Shown here piece by piece: positions 23,501-32,229 of a DNA stretch of 64,000 bases. A program made the position numbers and the translations under genes. Within the stretch, counting starts at the first letter, position 1, and each line of letters begins with the position of its first letter. The notes beneath the pieces are model-generated. The model saw nothing but the letters and a program-made list of their open reading frames with translations, had not been told where the DNA came from and searched no databases. Source of the DNA: Cryptomeria japonica (taxonomy: Eukaryota > Streptophyta > Pinopsida > Cupressales > Cupressaceae); the NCBI RefSeq assembly GCF_030272615.1, contig NC_081414.1, positions 769,062,153 to 769,126,152 of the forward strand, given 5' to 3'.

Positions 23501-23937
23501 TTACAGTCATGGCTCTGCTTGACACCTTGGGAAGATATGTTGTGGAGTTTGATCGTGAGTTCAGTAGGGTTTATTTCCTATTGCCAAGGCTTGTGATAGA
23601 CAGTGGCATTATTGATATTGATTACTCAGAGCTTTATGGGCATGAGATGCTACATGATATTGATTTCAGTCCTTCAAGGTTTTCCAGTTTGAGTATCATG
23701 AATGGTAACATTTTGGAGTTACAAGGGAGGCTAGTGCAGTTTGAGCGTGATGTTTTCCTTGATGTGATCAGAGTGGTGCAACATCGACACGGTGGGTTCT
23801 TCTTGAGACAGGCATGGGACCCTGGGATCATACTTGCTTTGGTGCGGATCAGTTTAAAATTTTCGGGAGTTGTGATGGCATTGCTTGAGGACAAGCAATT
23901 TTGGGAAGGGCGGATTGTAATGTCCCCTTCTCAGTGA
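20545..23937 (+). CDS. Unknown 1130-residue protein of the array element, unit 3
   Basis: Intact, like units 1 and 2, but with four amino-acid differences, caused by single-base changes at about 22525 (Glu to Lys), 22808 (His to Arg), 22962 (Arg to Ser) and 23480 (Arg to Gly). I saw no silent change in the frame. It ends 22 bases into LTR 4. That all three copies remain open over 1130 codons argues that the frame was recently under selection or that the array is young. Confidence 0.8.
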   Translation: MSTIDESICELMQGLINLMKDPDIKMGFVKVLANSTHKEESENNIFNKKTNDGVGVLTPNFETVLHVDSLLMHAPTIDEVVIQEEEKTIFEVVHDESLNVPYGARDSVECTHVLLEEEQMKIEDVEQEEKVNRLLDGDSCYEAENIVANDEVPNEQEAVLFCEFKICQNDDIQGADLEDQSEIAFQNNGVESHSLKNELDQILKVFEQCPKLEFSDLGQQDCWSKLDKGNTFQIVDNPLFEMGKVKTYDNALFEWEDGTLLGSSISLGENSNVWKLREDSRSKLDDTWNYGEHFLTKHSNQPFSTWDPGMMAPSDDKEPVWDEFPFDPDEAQRADCVVKLEDHMGFDAGKFKEVLKCKSDSPIDEVGSKQKVEDLVESDPLHHIEQLQLVGRVRRESWSSYWGRVCKKQSSDFFLLPISSTPSLHSYEWDGQFKVSVEKEMQALSQFDHTHSLIEELYWKAQMDERQKGVKDDVTLPNLQLIKDSLEILKSDYIHLIKDRDYAFELARETTSAFQGEEMKVEELTLELESTKDMLGNTQLALMELEDQFADFKLLKEQEKAQRAEEIEQVIGELDSLQEEFDLENFTWKTKVACADSDQQDGSQQEERDGFQVLENPLFVMDGFNIFGIKMLSKHSLEVIQGFIAAARSEDFRFVTHEVGKKGPEHGGCMLDNPFLGLNNNKAHTSPFWELDLRTTFAPYSNVIKAFMVKLQGFTREDTNFLSMHLVLTSTWGCVEFSFQCIENYLQLGIQAQDRQPSLIELVTCGKDLWRDKEQIFSLNGVVPFFTSHLMVPFAHQLVDWEDIMSKGWFSVELESLERIFPALNMSICVVLDDDFLCCSSCSSSWKLIFLKSDLKTIISDLVGCWCTLFQTSQSLSRIGLWSQMRGMASWGYQYLYMGSVQALTSGYSYALSSTYDGDNEPLLSMVHHSEVLGVGTIRDFRSFCGCIRIIQLRPSRFMRSYGDEVVELLQRIVFILAGRFGEVTFTVMALLDTLGRYVVEFDREFSRVYFLLPRLVIDSGIIDIDYSELYGHEMLHDIDFSPSRFSSLSIMNGNILELQGRLVQFERDVFLDVIRVVQHRHGGFFLRQAWDPGIILALVRISLKFSGVVMALLEDKQFWEGRIVMSPSQ
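23903..23915 (+). promoter_or_regulatory. Polypurine tract, unit 3
   Basis: GGGAAGGGCGGA directly before LTR 4. Confidence 0.75.
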
Positions 23938-26149
23938 TGTGCATTCAGTGGTCCATTGGCCTATTCCGGAGACTCGTAGGCTATTTGGAAAGGAGAATTA
24001 GGGTTTCCTATTTTATAGGAGGATTCTTTTGTGTTTTCAGGGCATATATGTGGGAGTTTGACAGTTTGGATTCTGGATTCCTTCTGGGTTTTCAGAGAGC
24101 TTCAAGATGGTTCGACATGAATCTGCATCGAGTGACCTTTTCCTGACTTACTATTTTTAGTAAGTGCGACGGCTGCTCAGAATGTGGTTAAAATCACTTT
24201 GGAAACACTTACTATTTTTAGCAGGATGCTATTTTTAGTAAGTACTATTTTTAGCAGTTCTATTTTTAGCAGGATGTCAGCTGGCCTGTTCAGATGGCTA
24301 TTTTTGGCAGGTCAGTTTGAGCAGTTGGTCTTCCAGCATTTTTTGGTGCTATTCTTGGCAGGGATTCTACAGCTCAGCTCAGATGACTATTTTTGGCAGT
24401 TCAGTTCAGAGCCCCAACTCAGTTCAGTTTTGGTGATTTCCAGCACTTCAGTCTCCGGCTCAATTTGGCAATAATCAATATTTGAGAAGGCATTTTAATA
24501 TATATTATACCTTAGGCATGAGGTATTAATAATTGATTATTTTATGGATGGACGACTTAGGAAGGGAGAAAATATTAATTTTATCCTAAGTCTATTTGGG
24601 CGAAAATTGCATATGACTTCAAGGGGGTCGTCATGGTGTTAATAAGTAAATTATAACTCAAGGCAAATGGGCGATTTTCTAAGTATATTGCCTTAGTAAT
24701 ATTTTCTATTTGGAAGTCATAGTTGGGCGCCCACTTTACACTTTATTTTATGACACTTATATTTTTTAAAAAGGGCGAACTTGTGCAAGGAAATGAAATG
24801 AAATGCAATGCTAAATGTGGATGAAATGGAATTGCATTTGGTTTGGGCGTATTTGGAGTGCATTTGAATTTGAATTTGGTTGGCAAAAAGTTATAAATAA
24901 GTGACTTGGGCTCTCATTTTGGTATCTTGAAAATCAGTGATGTTATGCTGCCGGATTGGCGACAGAACTTGAGGCTTCGGAGTGCGTCTCCCTAGTGCTA
25001 CCCGGTTTCGTACTTGAAATACAGTACCTAGCTGTGCCTTGTATTCTTCTATCATTTTCAGAGCTTTGCCATAGACATCTTGGTGTTGCAACGATTCTGG
25101 ACTTGCTGGTTTTGCCTGTGGCTGAAACACATTTTTGCTCACATCTCTCTGCTGGAGCGTCTGATAGTTATGGGTATTATTCCTATCTTCCTTCCCAGCA
25201 CTGGCAAACAAGTTTGTAAGTTTTTAGCCCATTTGTTTGAGTATTGATTTAATTATGCAAAATCGAAATTCCTAGTCTAGGCGTGGGTTTTTTGGGTTGC
25301 ATTGGGATGCGTGCAAAATAAAAAGAGGGTTGTTTGGGGTGTGGCTGTGATTGGTTGTCATTGTATTGGATGTATGGTGGGATTGGACTTGATTTGAATC
25401 AATTCGGGTAAAAATTGAGTGAGTTATGAGTATTTTCATGTTTTCATGGGCTGCTGGAACTGTACTTTCAGCCTGCAGAGCAGTGTAACAGAAAATTACA
25501 GTATTGTGTAGAAATCTGCAGTTAATCTTCTCATCTCATCTCCATATTGTAAGGATTGCCTCAGTAGTACTGAGCATCCCATTCTATCTGCTTTTATTTG
25601 TAATTCCCATTGCATAAGTGGAAGAGGCTGGCTTGCCGCCTTCTCAGTTTTGTTATTCAGTTTTCTTTGATAAATAGTCCTCCCGCTGAAATATGCGGTA
25701 GAGTGATGTTTTAATGTAATGTCCTCCCGCTGAATAAGTGGTCGAGTGATAAAGTTCAATGTTTTGGTCCTCCCGCTGAAATATGCGGTAGAGTGATTGT
25801 TAATGTAATGTCCTCCCGCTGAAATACGCGGTAGAGTGATTGAACTTCAATTTCTTGTAATTTTCCCTTGGTCGGTTTACCGCCAAGATGTTCAGTTTCT
25901 ATCCTGCTGGATAAGCAGAAGGGGCTGGCTTGCCGCCCATGCATTGTAATTTTCAGTTTGTTTATTGATGCTGACGATCCCCGGAACACCGTATGCTCTC
26001 ACCCTCCCAGTCTGGGCTCTCGGTGAACAAAAGGTGGAAGGGTTCCCTTTCAGTTGTTTTGCTTATTCCTCTAACCTTAACGGGTTATTTGTTGTGGATG
26101 AATTGTTATTGGCCTGAAAATCAAAAAAAAAAATTAGTGGGATATTACA
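23916..26149 (+). repeat. LTR 4 of the tandem array
   Basis: 2234 bp, the outer 3' LTR, followed directly by the CTTGG target duplication. A few private substitutions are visible, for example near 24119, 25032, 25746 and 25916. TATA box at 24892-24900. Confidence 0.95.
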
Positions 26150-26154
26150 CTTGG
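26150..26154. repeat. Right 5-bp target duplication of the LTR array
   Basis: CTTGG immediately after the fourth LTR. No such duplication flanks the inner LTRs, so the array behaves as a single insertion. Confidence 0.93.
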
Positions 26155-26423
26155 ATGACATTGATCCATATGCAGCAGAATGGGTTGCTTCTCCTAATGA
26201 TGTTGATAATGATTTGGATCCATTCCTTACTAATGAGCAGCTGAGTGAGTTGGAGAGGGCAGGAGAGGAATGGGATGCGGAAGTGGCAGCACGTGAGGAG
26301 GAGCAGGAGGTTGATCATGCAGCAGAGGCACCTCTTAGTGTTGAGGATGTTGCCACTACTTCAGCACCACCCACCCAGCGGCCACAATCTGTTTTGAGCT
26401 TTAGTCGTAGATGTAATTTATGA
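26155..26423 (+). pseudogene. hAT transposase, exon 3 last part (acidic C-terminal tail)
   Basis: Resumes the transposase frame after the LTR array and runs to a TGA at 26421-26423. It encodes an acidic tail: DDIDPYAAEWV, then DPFLTNEQLSELERAGEEWDAE, then a low-complexity Glu/Ala/Thr/Pro stretch. The sister copy at 58490-58738 has a similar but longer tail, which supports its being genuine coding sequence. It now has no start of its own and lies 19.4 kb from the rest of the gene. Confidence 0.9.
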
Positions 26424-26823
26424 TTTCTTATTTTCATTGATACCAAACTTTGAACTTGATATGTAATCAGAATTTCAGAGGTTCTTGTTTTGTGGTCTAT
26501 GACTCTATAACTCTATGAGACTGTCACTATGATACGTTGATATGTATTGAACTCTTATTCATATGTTGCACTTGATTTTTATTGAACTCTTATTCATACT
26601 TGCATTTGTTGCTATGTATTACCAAAAAAATTTGATTTATATATCATGGAAATCATATATGTTATACAAATTTGGTGTAAATGTGTGTTTTTGAATTATA
26701 TATATAAAAAAAATGTATTTTCAAATGTTCGATAAAGTTGCCGAGTTTTGCCGAGTTTTTCGCCGAGTTTTGGCGAGTCTCGAGTTTTTAAATTTTTTTG
26801 GCCTTGCCGAGTTATTGCAAAAT
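26424..26823 (+). other. hAT 3' untranslated and subterminal region
   Basis: Non-coding AT-rich sequence after the transposase stop. From about 26736 it holds repeated CCGAGTTTT and GCGAG words, the 3' counterpart of the subterminal motifs near 2828-3060. A diverged version precedes the 3' end of the sister copy (58740-59227). Confidence 0.7.
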
Positions 26824-26841
26824 CCGAGTTTTTCAACTATG
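26824..26841 (-). repeat. 3' terminal inverted repeat of the hAT element
   Basis: On the minus strand this reads CATAGTTGAAAAACTCGG. The same terminus, decayed, closes the sister copy at 59227. Confidence 0.88.
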
Positions 26842-26849
26842 CTATAAAT
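26842..26849. repeat. Right 8-bp target site duplication of the hAT element
   Basis: CTATAAAT directly follows the 3' terminal inverted repeat and matches 2802-2809 exactly. Confidence 0.92.
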
Positions 26850-26890
26850 ACCCATTAATATAAACCCACAAAATAACATTAATATATTAT
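26850..26890. other. Short flank between the hAT element and the giant gypsy element
   Basis: AT-rich DNA, the original neighbour of the hAT target site. It carries nothing recognisable and continues, across the gypsy insertion, at 50782. Confidence 0.6.
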
Positions 26891-26895
26891 AGACC
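26891..26895. repeat. Left 5-bp target duplication of the gypsy element
   Basis: AGACC, repeated at 50777-50781. Confidence 0.92.
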
Positions 26896-27589
26896 TGTTG
26901 ACGTGTATTTTATACACAATCATACACAGAATAAAATACCGACAGGCATCTTATCCTCTCTTGAGAAAATAGTCTCTAACTGCTGAAGATCTGCAAAAAG
27001 GATCAGTTAGATGGACTCCAAGGTTCTTTTAGTGGGGTCTCCACGTGTGGACAAGCTTTTTTAGTGGTATGATGTGATTTGCTGTTTCCTTCAAGGCGTC
27101 TTACGGATTCAATGGCTCGAAGATTTTACTAATCTAAAAGGAACTTTCAAAAAATGGAAAAAGGACAGGGTTTAAGTAAGTCTAATCTAGTCTAATCCTA
27201 TGAACAACTTAGCATGAATGAGATTTGGCAAGACTCAACCAATTTCAATTTTGCCATAAGATAACAACTCAACTGAAATTAGTGCGATCTTCTAAGGTAA
27301 TAATGGTGTTCAAGGCATCAAAGACCCAGGACACTACTACGAAGGTACATATCCTAGATGCGAAAATGCTTGAAGGTTAAGGACTCAAAGTGTTTTCCAG
27401 TCGACCACGCAAGGCGTTCCTACAATCAGCAAGAAGCTAGTGGTTTGGATTGCGAATCCTACCAAATATCAAATCTCACACTTAGTCTTTCAAATTAACA
27501 AACTACTTTGATTGAGCGTGATTCAAGTACATCCAACAACCATGAAGATAACTCAAGAAACTTGCAACAAAACACCATAAATTCAATAT

Positions 27590-27595
27590 TTTATT
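27590..27595 (-). terminator. Putative polyadenylation signal in the LTR
   Basis: AATAAA on the minus strand, 350 bp after the LTR ORF stop and 160 bp after the TATTTATA box. It could serve both the LTR ORF transcript and the genomic transcript. The 5' LTR copy is at 43621-43626. Confidence 0.5.
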
Positions 27596-27752
27596 GATTT
27601 CCAAGTCATCATATACAACAATTGCTTGAACTTCTCTCTTCAAGGCTCAATCTTGCTACAAAATAAAATTGCTTACACTTCTAATCTCTCTATTTCACTC
27701 TTAACTATTTTTCTATTCTTCTCTTCTATTCAAATGAAATGAAAAATGGGGG

Positions 27753-27760
27753 TATAAATA
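27753..27760 (-). promoter_or_regulatory. Putative LTR TATA box near the R region
   Basis: TATTTATA on the minus strand and TATAAATA on the plus strand, inside a GGGG/CCCC hairpin. An AATAAA 160 bp downstream on the minus strand suits an R region. The site is conserved at 43784-43791 and near 63491-63500. On the plus strand it is an even better TATA box, so its direction is uncertain. Confidence 0.5.
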
Positions 27761-27944
27761 GCATCCCCAGTTACAATGAAAGGTCCAGATTGAAAGCAAA
27801 TCAATGGACAAGATCATGACACCTAAACCCTAATTAGGGTTTGTTACAAATGACCTCCTTTTTACTGAACAACATTAAATACATAGCCAAATATTAAATT
27901 TGGCACAAAAATCTAGGAGGTATCAACCAATGAGAAATAAGATG

Positions 27945-30900
27945 TCATGTCATCTGTAACAACCTTTCATCTAGAATCTTATTCCCTTTCCAATTCTCTT
28001 TCTTAGCATATGCAATGAATTTAGTCACGATTCCTTCGATTTCTGTGCTTGGAATCTCGGGAAGATTCTTGATACTCTCTTCTAAGTGGATGACCTGATC
28101 AAATGCATCTAGAAGAGCCGCGTCCCAAGTAGGTTCAAGTTCCTTTGTTCTATCAATCAAAAGCATGGTGGCATACATCTGATCATACTGCTCATCTGTA
28201 ACATCTGCGTCCTTGCGAAAGATGATCGTGATTCTATCCTCAAACTCTTGTAAATCCACATCTGTCTCGACCTCGATCCTTCTGCCAAGAATGGTACGAA
28301 GTACCTCAAATACTCTATCCTGGATCGGATTGATCACCTCCTCAACTTGACCACATCTAACATTGATGTCCTCGAAAAGAACACTCTTTATATGGAGTAA
28401 GGTTGACCACTGAAACAAACTGTGAGAATCACCTTCTAAGATCCTCTCTTGTGCTAAAATTCTCCTGGATGTGTGTCTTATAACTTTCAAGACAGGGATG
28501 ACAACGTCCTTGGTATGGGCAAATGCAGCTACTGTTGCCATCAATCTGTGAATTATCTCAAGAACTTGGATAGCCTGATGGGTGATCTTCGACATCCTTG
28601 TAACAAACTCAATGGCCACCGTGTGAGATCTATCCATCCAACCACATGTACGCTGGACCATGTTCCTGAATCTTTCTGCTTCATTGATTGATTGAAGGGG
28701 CAATGCCTGCAATGGTGATCTAACTGGATCCTGACGTCCCAAAGGTTCATTGATGTGACTGAAATATGTCCTCCATGCACCGACCTCTCTTTCAAGCTTT
28801 CTATTCTTTTCTACTTCTTCTCTAAGCTTGTCCTTCAATGCCTCAAATGTGTCGGTGGCATCATCTAAAGTCTGCTCTGCTGTGGATGGTCCTAACTCAA
28901 TAGTCTGTATATGATAGTCTTCTGCTAGGATATCACCCTCATATTTGTCTGCCGCCGGTGTAGCTATCTGCAGTTTTCTAGATCCAGTCTCATCTCGAAT
29001 CATTTTGGACATCTTTGTAGCCTTCTTCTTCTCTGTTGTCATATGTGAGCGTCCAACAAGGCTCTCTAAATCAATTGCACTGTCCTCGTCCTCAATTACG
29101 ATCACCCTAGTCAATCTTTCCTTCAACCAATCTGGGATATTTGATCTTGTCTCTTGAACTTGAATCTCTTTATGTACTAATTCTTCTTGTCTGGGAGGAG
29201 ATGTTACTTCATTATCATTGTCTAAATCATAGTCTTGGAGAGATCCATCGGATGAAACATGCTGTGCCTGTTCTTCCTCCTGTCTATCATTCTGTACCAT
29301 CGATTCCATGGACTCTTCCACTCGAACTGTTCTATCTTCTGGTCTGGAAGAAGTACCTGGTGTTTGATCTTTGCCGGCACTTTGCTTTCTCTTGGAAGGC
29401 TCTTTCTTTTCTGATCTTTCCTTTCTCTTCGAACCTCTCGAATGGAGATTGCCCTCACTGGCACATCGAAGGTTACCTTCACCTGAATTCCTAGGATTAG
29501 GATTGCCTTCACTAACACTGGCTCCACCTTCGGCTGGCTTTTCTTCCAAAGTAAAAGACATAGCTATGCCTTGTTCTCTCAACTTCTGATGCTGAACGTC
29601 TACCCATCTGCGAGTACAAGACAAGACTGGTGCCATCAAATCATCTAAATCCACGGCCTCGGGCTCATTCCAATTCAAACTTATTGTTTTGCTTTCTCTA
29701 TCATATGAAGATTGGATGTGCCTGCCGTTGTCCTGAGCTTGGTCGGCCACTCTGTAAATCTTACATTTCCTGATAAAATCCAAAGGCAATCTAGAATGTA
29801 TCTTTCGTTTCACTTCGAGATCATCTAGGAGATTCATCATAAAATCTTCAATTTGGTACTCATGTCTAAATCTTCTACCGACCGTCTCCTCTAAATGTCC
29901 ATGTGGATCAAAACTATTCCTCCAAGCAAAAGATGAAAAAGGATACAAGGCTAACTCCCTCTCCGCGTCATCCATGGCTGAGGCATTGGGACATACCTCG
30001 ACTGAATTACCCAAAATAATAGGTACCTGAACTCCATTCTGATGTCTGTGTCTGAATGCCTTCACATATGCTGCCAACTGCCTTGTTACTTCAAGTAACA
30101 CAATTCTATCTGTCGGGTACCTCGGCAACATGTATGGAGGTAAAGGACATCCATACACTCTAATGTAAGTGAACTTGGGAAACTGAATGAACCAAGCACC
30201 GTACCTCTTGATGAATTCCTGGGCATCCTGAGATAATCCGTTGTGAATCCCTCCTTGCAACGTCCTTGTGATGTTCATCGTGAAAGTATCATTGATTAAC
30301 TTGTAGTTCTTCCCTGGTGGATGATGCAAGTAGGTATAGGATTCACAAACTTTGACCTCGCCGGGTCCTCTTCCAATCACTCCTCTGTGAGGTAGTCCTG
30401 CGTACTCAACGCTCCTGATTAAGGCATAGATGACGTATGAACTCATGTGGAAGGACTTAGTAGCCCTGAGTCTTCTCAACTGTACGTCTAAGCAATGGCT
30501 AATTATCCTAGCCCAATGTATTGTACCCTTTCCTTGAACAATCACCTGGATGAAATAAAACATCCATTTCTCAAAATAGAAGGCATGAGGTGCTCCTGTA
30601 ACTCTGTTGAGCATAGTAATCAAATCTCTGTACTCCTCTTGGAAATCAATCCGGTGTGGTGTGTTCGGTACTTTGCTCAGACGGGGACGACTCTTAAGTA
30701 GCCAATTCTTGTTGATTATGCTTAGGCAAGCATCTGGATCATCATCGTACACTGATCTGGCTCCTTCAATGCTCTTGTATATCATGTCCCTGTGCTCTGG
30801 AAGATGGAAGGCTTCACTTATGGCCTCCTCTGAAAGGTACGCCAAAGTGTTTCCCTCATTGGACACAATTGTCCTGGACTGTGGATTGTAATGACGGGCA

Positions 30901-31166
30901 CACTCGATCATCAACTCGTGGCACTGAATGGCTGGAGGAAAACCGGCCGCCTTGATGATGCCACTCTCTATTATTCTCCGGGCGACAGGTGATGGCTTGC
31001 CGATGTAAGGGACCTCTCGGAACTTCTTTGTGCTAAAGTTCCCCAAGTTTGTATCTCCAACGTTGCTCCACTTGGACACGATCTTGGTCTCCACTTCTTC
31101 GGTCTTCTGATCTTCTTTCATGAGAGCCGAGCGACTGGTGGATGCTCCCGCCTTTGGGGTCGCCAT
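27945..31166 (-). CDS. Unknown LTR-encoded protein (about 1073 residues), 3' LTR copy
   Basis: An intact frame in the element's sense direction, wholly inside U3. An in-frame ATG exists at 31247, but I prefer 31166 (MATPKAGAS): a TTGTGTAG acceptor-like site lies just upstream and a GTATGG donor-like site near 31375, so the upstream frame may be a leader intron. The first 400 residues are globular and rich in aromatics. Then come a basic Lys/Arg/Glu stretch near residues 575-595 (SKRKERSEKKEPSKRKQ, a possible nuclear signal), an acidic stretch, a short coiled coil near 770-800 and a helical C-terminus. I recognise no enzyme motif. The front part vaguely recalls the plant transposon proteins found as extra ORFs in Tat elements; this is not established. 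A TATA box 730 bp upstream and an AATAAA 350 bp downstream could make it an independent transcription unit. Confidence 0.8.
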   Translation of the reverse strand: MATPKAGASTSRSALMKEDQKTEEVETKIVSKWSNVGDTNLGNFSTKKFREVPYIGKPSPVARRIIESGIIKAAGFPPAIQCHELMIECARHYNPQSRTIVSNEGNTLAYLSEEAISEAFHLPEHRDMIYKSIEGARSVYDDDPDACLSIINKNWLLKSRPRLSKVPNTPHRIDFQEEYRDLITMLNRVTGAPHAFYFEKWMFYFIQVIVQGKGTIHWARIISHCLDVQLRRLRATKSFHMSSYVIYALIRSVEYAGLPHRGVIGRGPGEVKVCESYTYLHHPPGKNYKLINDTFTMNITRTLQGGIHNGLSQDAQEFIKRYGAWFIQFPKFTYIRVYGCPLPPYMLPRYPTDRIVLLEVTRQLAAYVKAFRHRHQNGVQVPIILGNSVEVCPNASAMDDAERELALYPFSSFAWRNSFDPHGHLEETVGRRFRHEYQIEDFMMNLLDDLEVKRKIHSRLPLDFIRKCKIYRVADQAQDNGRHIQSSYDRESKTISLNWNEPEAVDLDDLMAPVLSCTRRWVDVQHQKLREQGIAMSFTLEEKPAEGGASVSEGNPNPRNSGEGNLRCASEGNLHSRGSKRKERSEKKEPSKRKQSAGKDQTPGTSSRPEDRTVRVEESMESMVQNDRQEEEQAQHVSSDGSLQDYDLDNDNEVTSPPRQEELVHKEIQVQETRSNIPDWLKERLTRVIVIEDEDSAIDLESLVGRSHMTTEKKKATKMSKMIRDETGSRKLQIATPAADKYEGDILAEDYHIQTIELGPSTAEQTLDDATDTFEALKDKLREEVEKNRKLEREVGAWRTYFSHINEPLGRQDPVRSPLQALPLQSINEAERFRNMVQRTCGWMDRSHTVAIEFVTRMSKITHQAIQVLEIIHRLMATVAAFAHTKDVVIPVLKVIRHTSRRILAQERILEGDSHSLFQWSTLLHIKSVLFEDINVRCGQVEEVINPIQDRVFEVLRTILGRRIEVETDVDLQEFEDRITIIFRKDADVTDEQYDQMYATMLLIDRTKELEPTWDAALLDAFDQVIHLEESIKNLPEIPSTEIEGIVTKFIAYAKKENWKGNKILDERLLQMT

Positions 31167-31504
31167 ACCTACACAACATTTCATTATAAGAAATAGATTT
31201 TGCAATAAATAACGTAAATAAGAGAGATAGATTTTAGGAAACCTCATGATAAGTCTCTAGAGTTATCATTTCCTAAAATAAACGATTGAGCTAAGAGAAA
31301 TTCAAGAATCAAAATTTCAAAATTTGAAATATGACGATGAAGGAATAAAGCAATAACAATTAAATCGCCATACCTCGAAAGAGAGCTAACTCTAGAATGC
31401 AAAAAACAAAATTTTCCTAGGCAAAATTGAGGTATAAAGATAATCTTCAATATGATCTCCTCAAATTTGACTTCGCCACCTCTGGAGAGAATGTGATCTT
31501 CAAT

Positions 31505-31830
31505 TATCGCCTTGGACGCGGTCTCAAATGGATCTTCAAGTTCGCGCAAATAAATCTCCAAGTCTTTAGCAAATTCCCCTTTTGGCGTGGTCTTAGATGG
31601 ATCTTCAAATTTGCATCACCTTTGGTTTGGATAAAGCGCCACCCTTTGGATTGAAGCGCCTCCTTTGGATGGAATTCGCACCTTTTCAAACACACTTCGT
31701 ACTCCACATAAGATGATACTAGCGCCACCTTTGGTCTTCAATGCAATTCGCACCACCTTTGGAGTGTCTTCGCCACCTTGGATGAATGAAACTCGCACCA
31801 CCCTTGAACACACTTCGCACTATATTCGCC
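31505..31830 (-). repeat. Degenerate GGTGGCG-type repeats in the LTR ORF leader
   Basis: On the minus strand, words such as CCAAAGGTGGCG and GGTGCGAATT recur irregularly between the TATATAA box and the ORF, duplicated at 47536-47861. They give spurious short frames. Likely part of a long 5' leader. Confidence 0.6.
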
Positions 31831-31892
31831 TCCCTTAATTCGCATGTAGAGAAGGTAAAATAATGATGTAGAAATGATAACTTTTACCCCCC

Positions 31893-31899
31893 TTATATA
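31893..31899 (-). promoter_or_regulatory. Putative TATA box for the LTR ORF
   Basis: TATATAA on the minus strand within CGCTATATAAGG, about 730 bp upstream of the preferred ORF start. The copy in the 5' LTR is at 47924-47930. Confidence 0.55.
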
Positions 31900-32229
31900 G
31901 CGCTTGCATCCTTTACCCCTTAGGCCGACTTAATAAAAATAAAACCATTTTTTTAAATGATTTGCAATGAAATGACAAGGCCGACCCCCTTAAATGAGCG
32001 CTCAAATCGATTTTTTATTAATTAATTAATTAATTATTTAATGCCTTGCGTTTTTTAATTTGCAAATTTCGATTTTAAATAAAGGCAAAAATAATTAATA
32101 AGTGTTTAACGCCACATTAAATGCCAAATAAAAGTGGATTTTTAATTTTTAAATTGATTTAGCATTTAAAGCAAATTCGAATTGTTTTAATTTGGCGCCA
32201 AAAATATGAAAATAAAGGGAACGTACCTC

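Larger units (their letters stand above)
6753..26149 (+). mobile_element. Tandem non-autonomous LTR retrotransposon array (4 LTRs, 3 internal regions)
   Basis: Four LTRs of 2234-2237 bp alternate with three internal regions of 3486 bp, at an exact 5720-bp period. Each LTR begins TGTAATGTCC and ends GGGATATTACA. Each internal region starts with a tRNA-iMet-type primer site and ends with a purine-rich tract. One 5-bp target duplication flanks the whole. Internal regions 1 and 2 look identical, as do LTRs 2 and 3, whereas internal region 3 and the outer LTRs carry a few substitutions. The likely origin is unequal recombination between LTRs of sister copies. There is no gag, protease, RT or integrase, so mobilisation must have used enzymes from another element. 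Confidence 0.93.
2810..26841 (+). mobile_element. hAT DNA transposon interrupted by a tandem LTR array
   Basis: The element starts CAGGCTTGCAAAACTCGG and ends with the reverse complement of CATAGTTGAAAAACTCGG, which agree at 14 of 18 positions. It is flanked by a perfect 8-bp duplication, CTATAAAT, at 2802-2809 and 26842-26849. An 8-bp duplication and short inverted ends beginning CA are the hAT hallmark. Without the 19.4-kb LTR array (6753-26149) and its duplicated 5 bp the element would be about 4.6 kb, a normal autonomous hAT size. It encodes one plus-strand transposase gene, now broken. Both ends carry subterminal repeats of an ACTCGGCG-type word. Confidence 0.93.

Noticed and set aside
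28473-30891. Plus-strand frames opposite the LTR ORF
   Set aside because: Antisense shadows of the 1073-codon ORF; none has a recognisable product.
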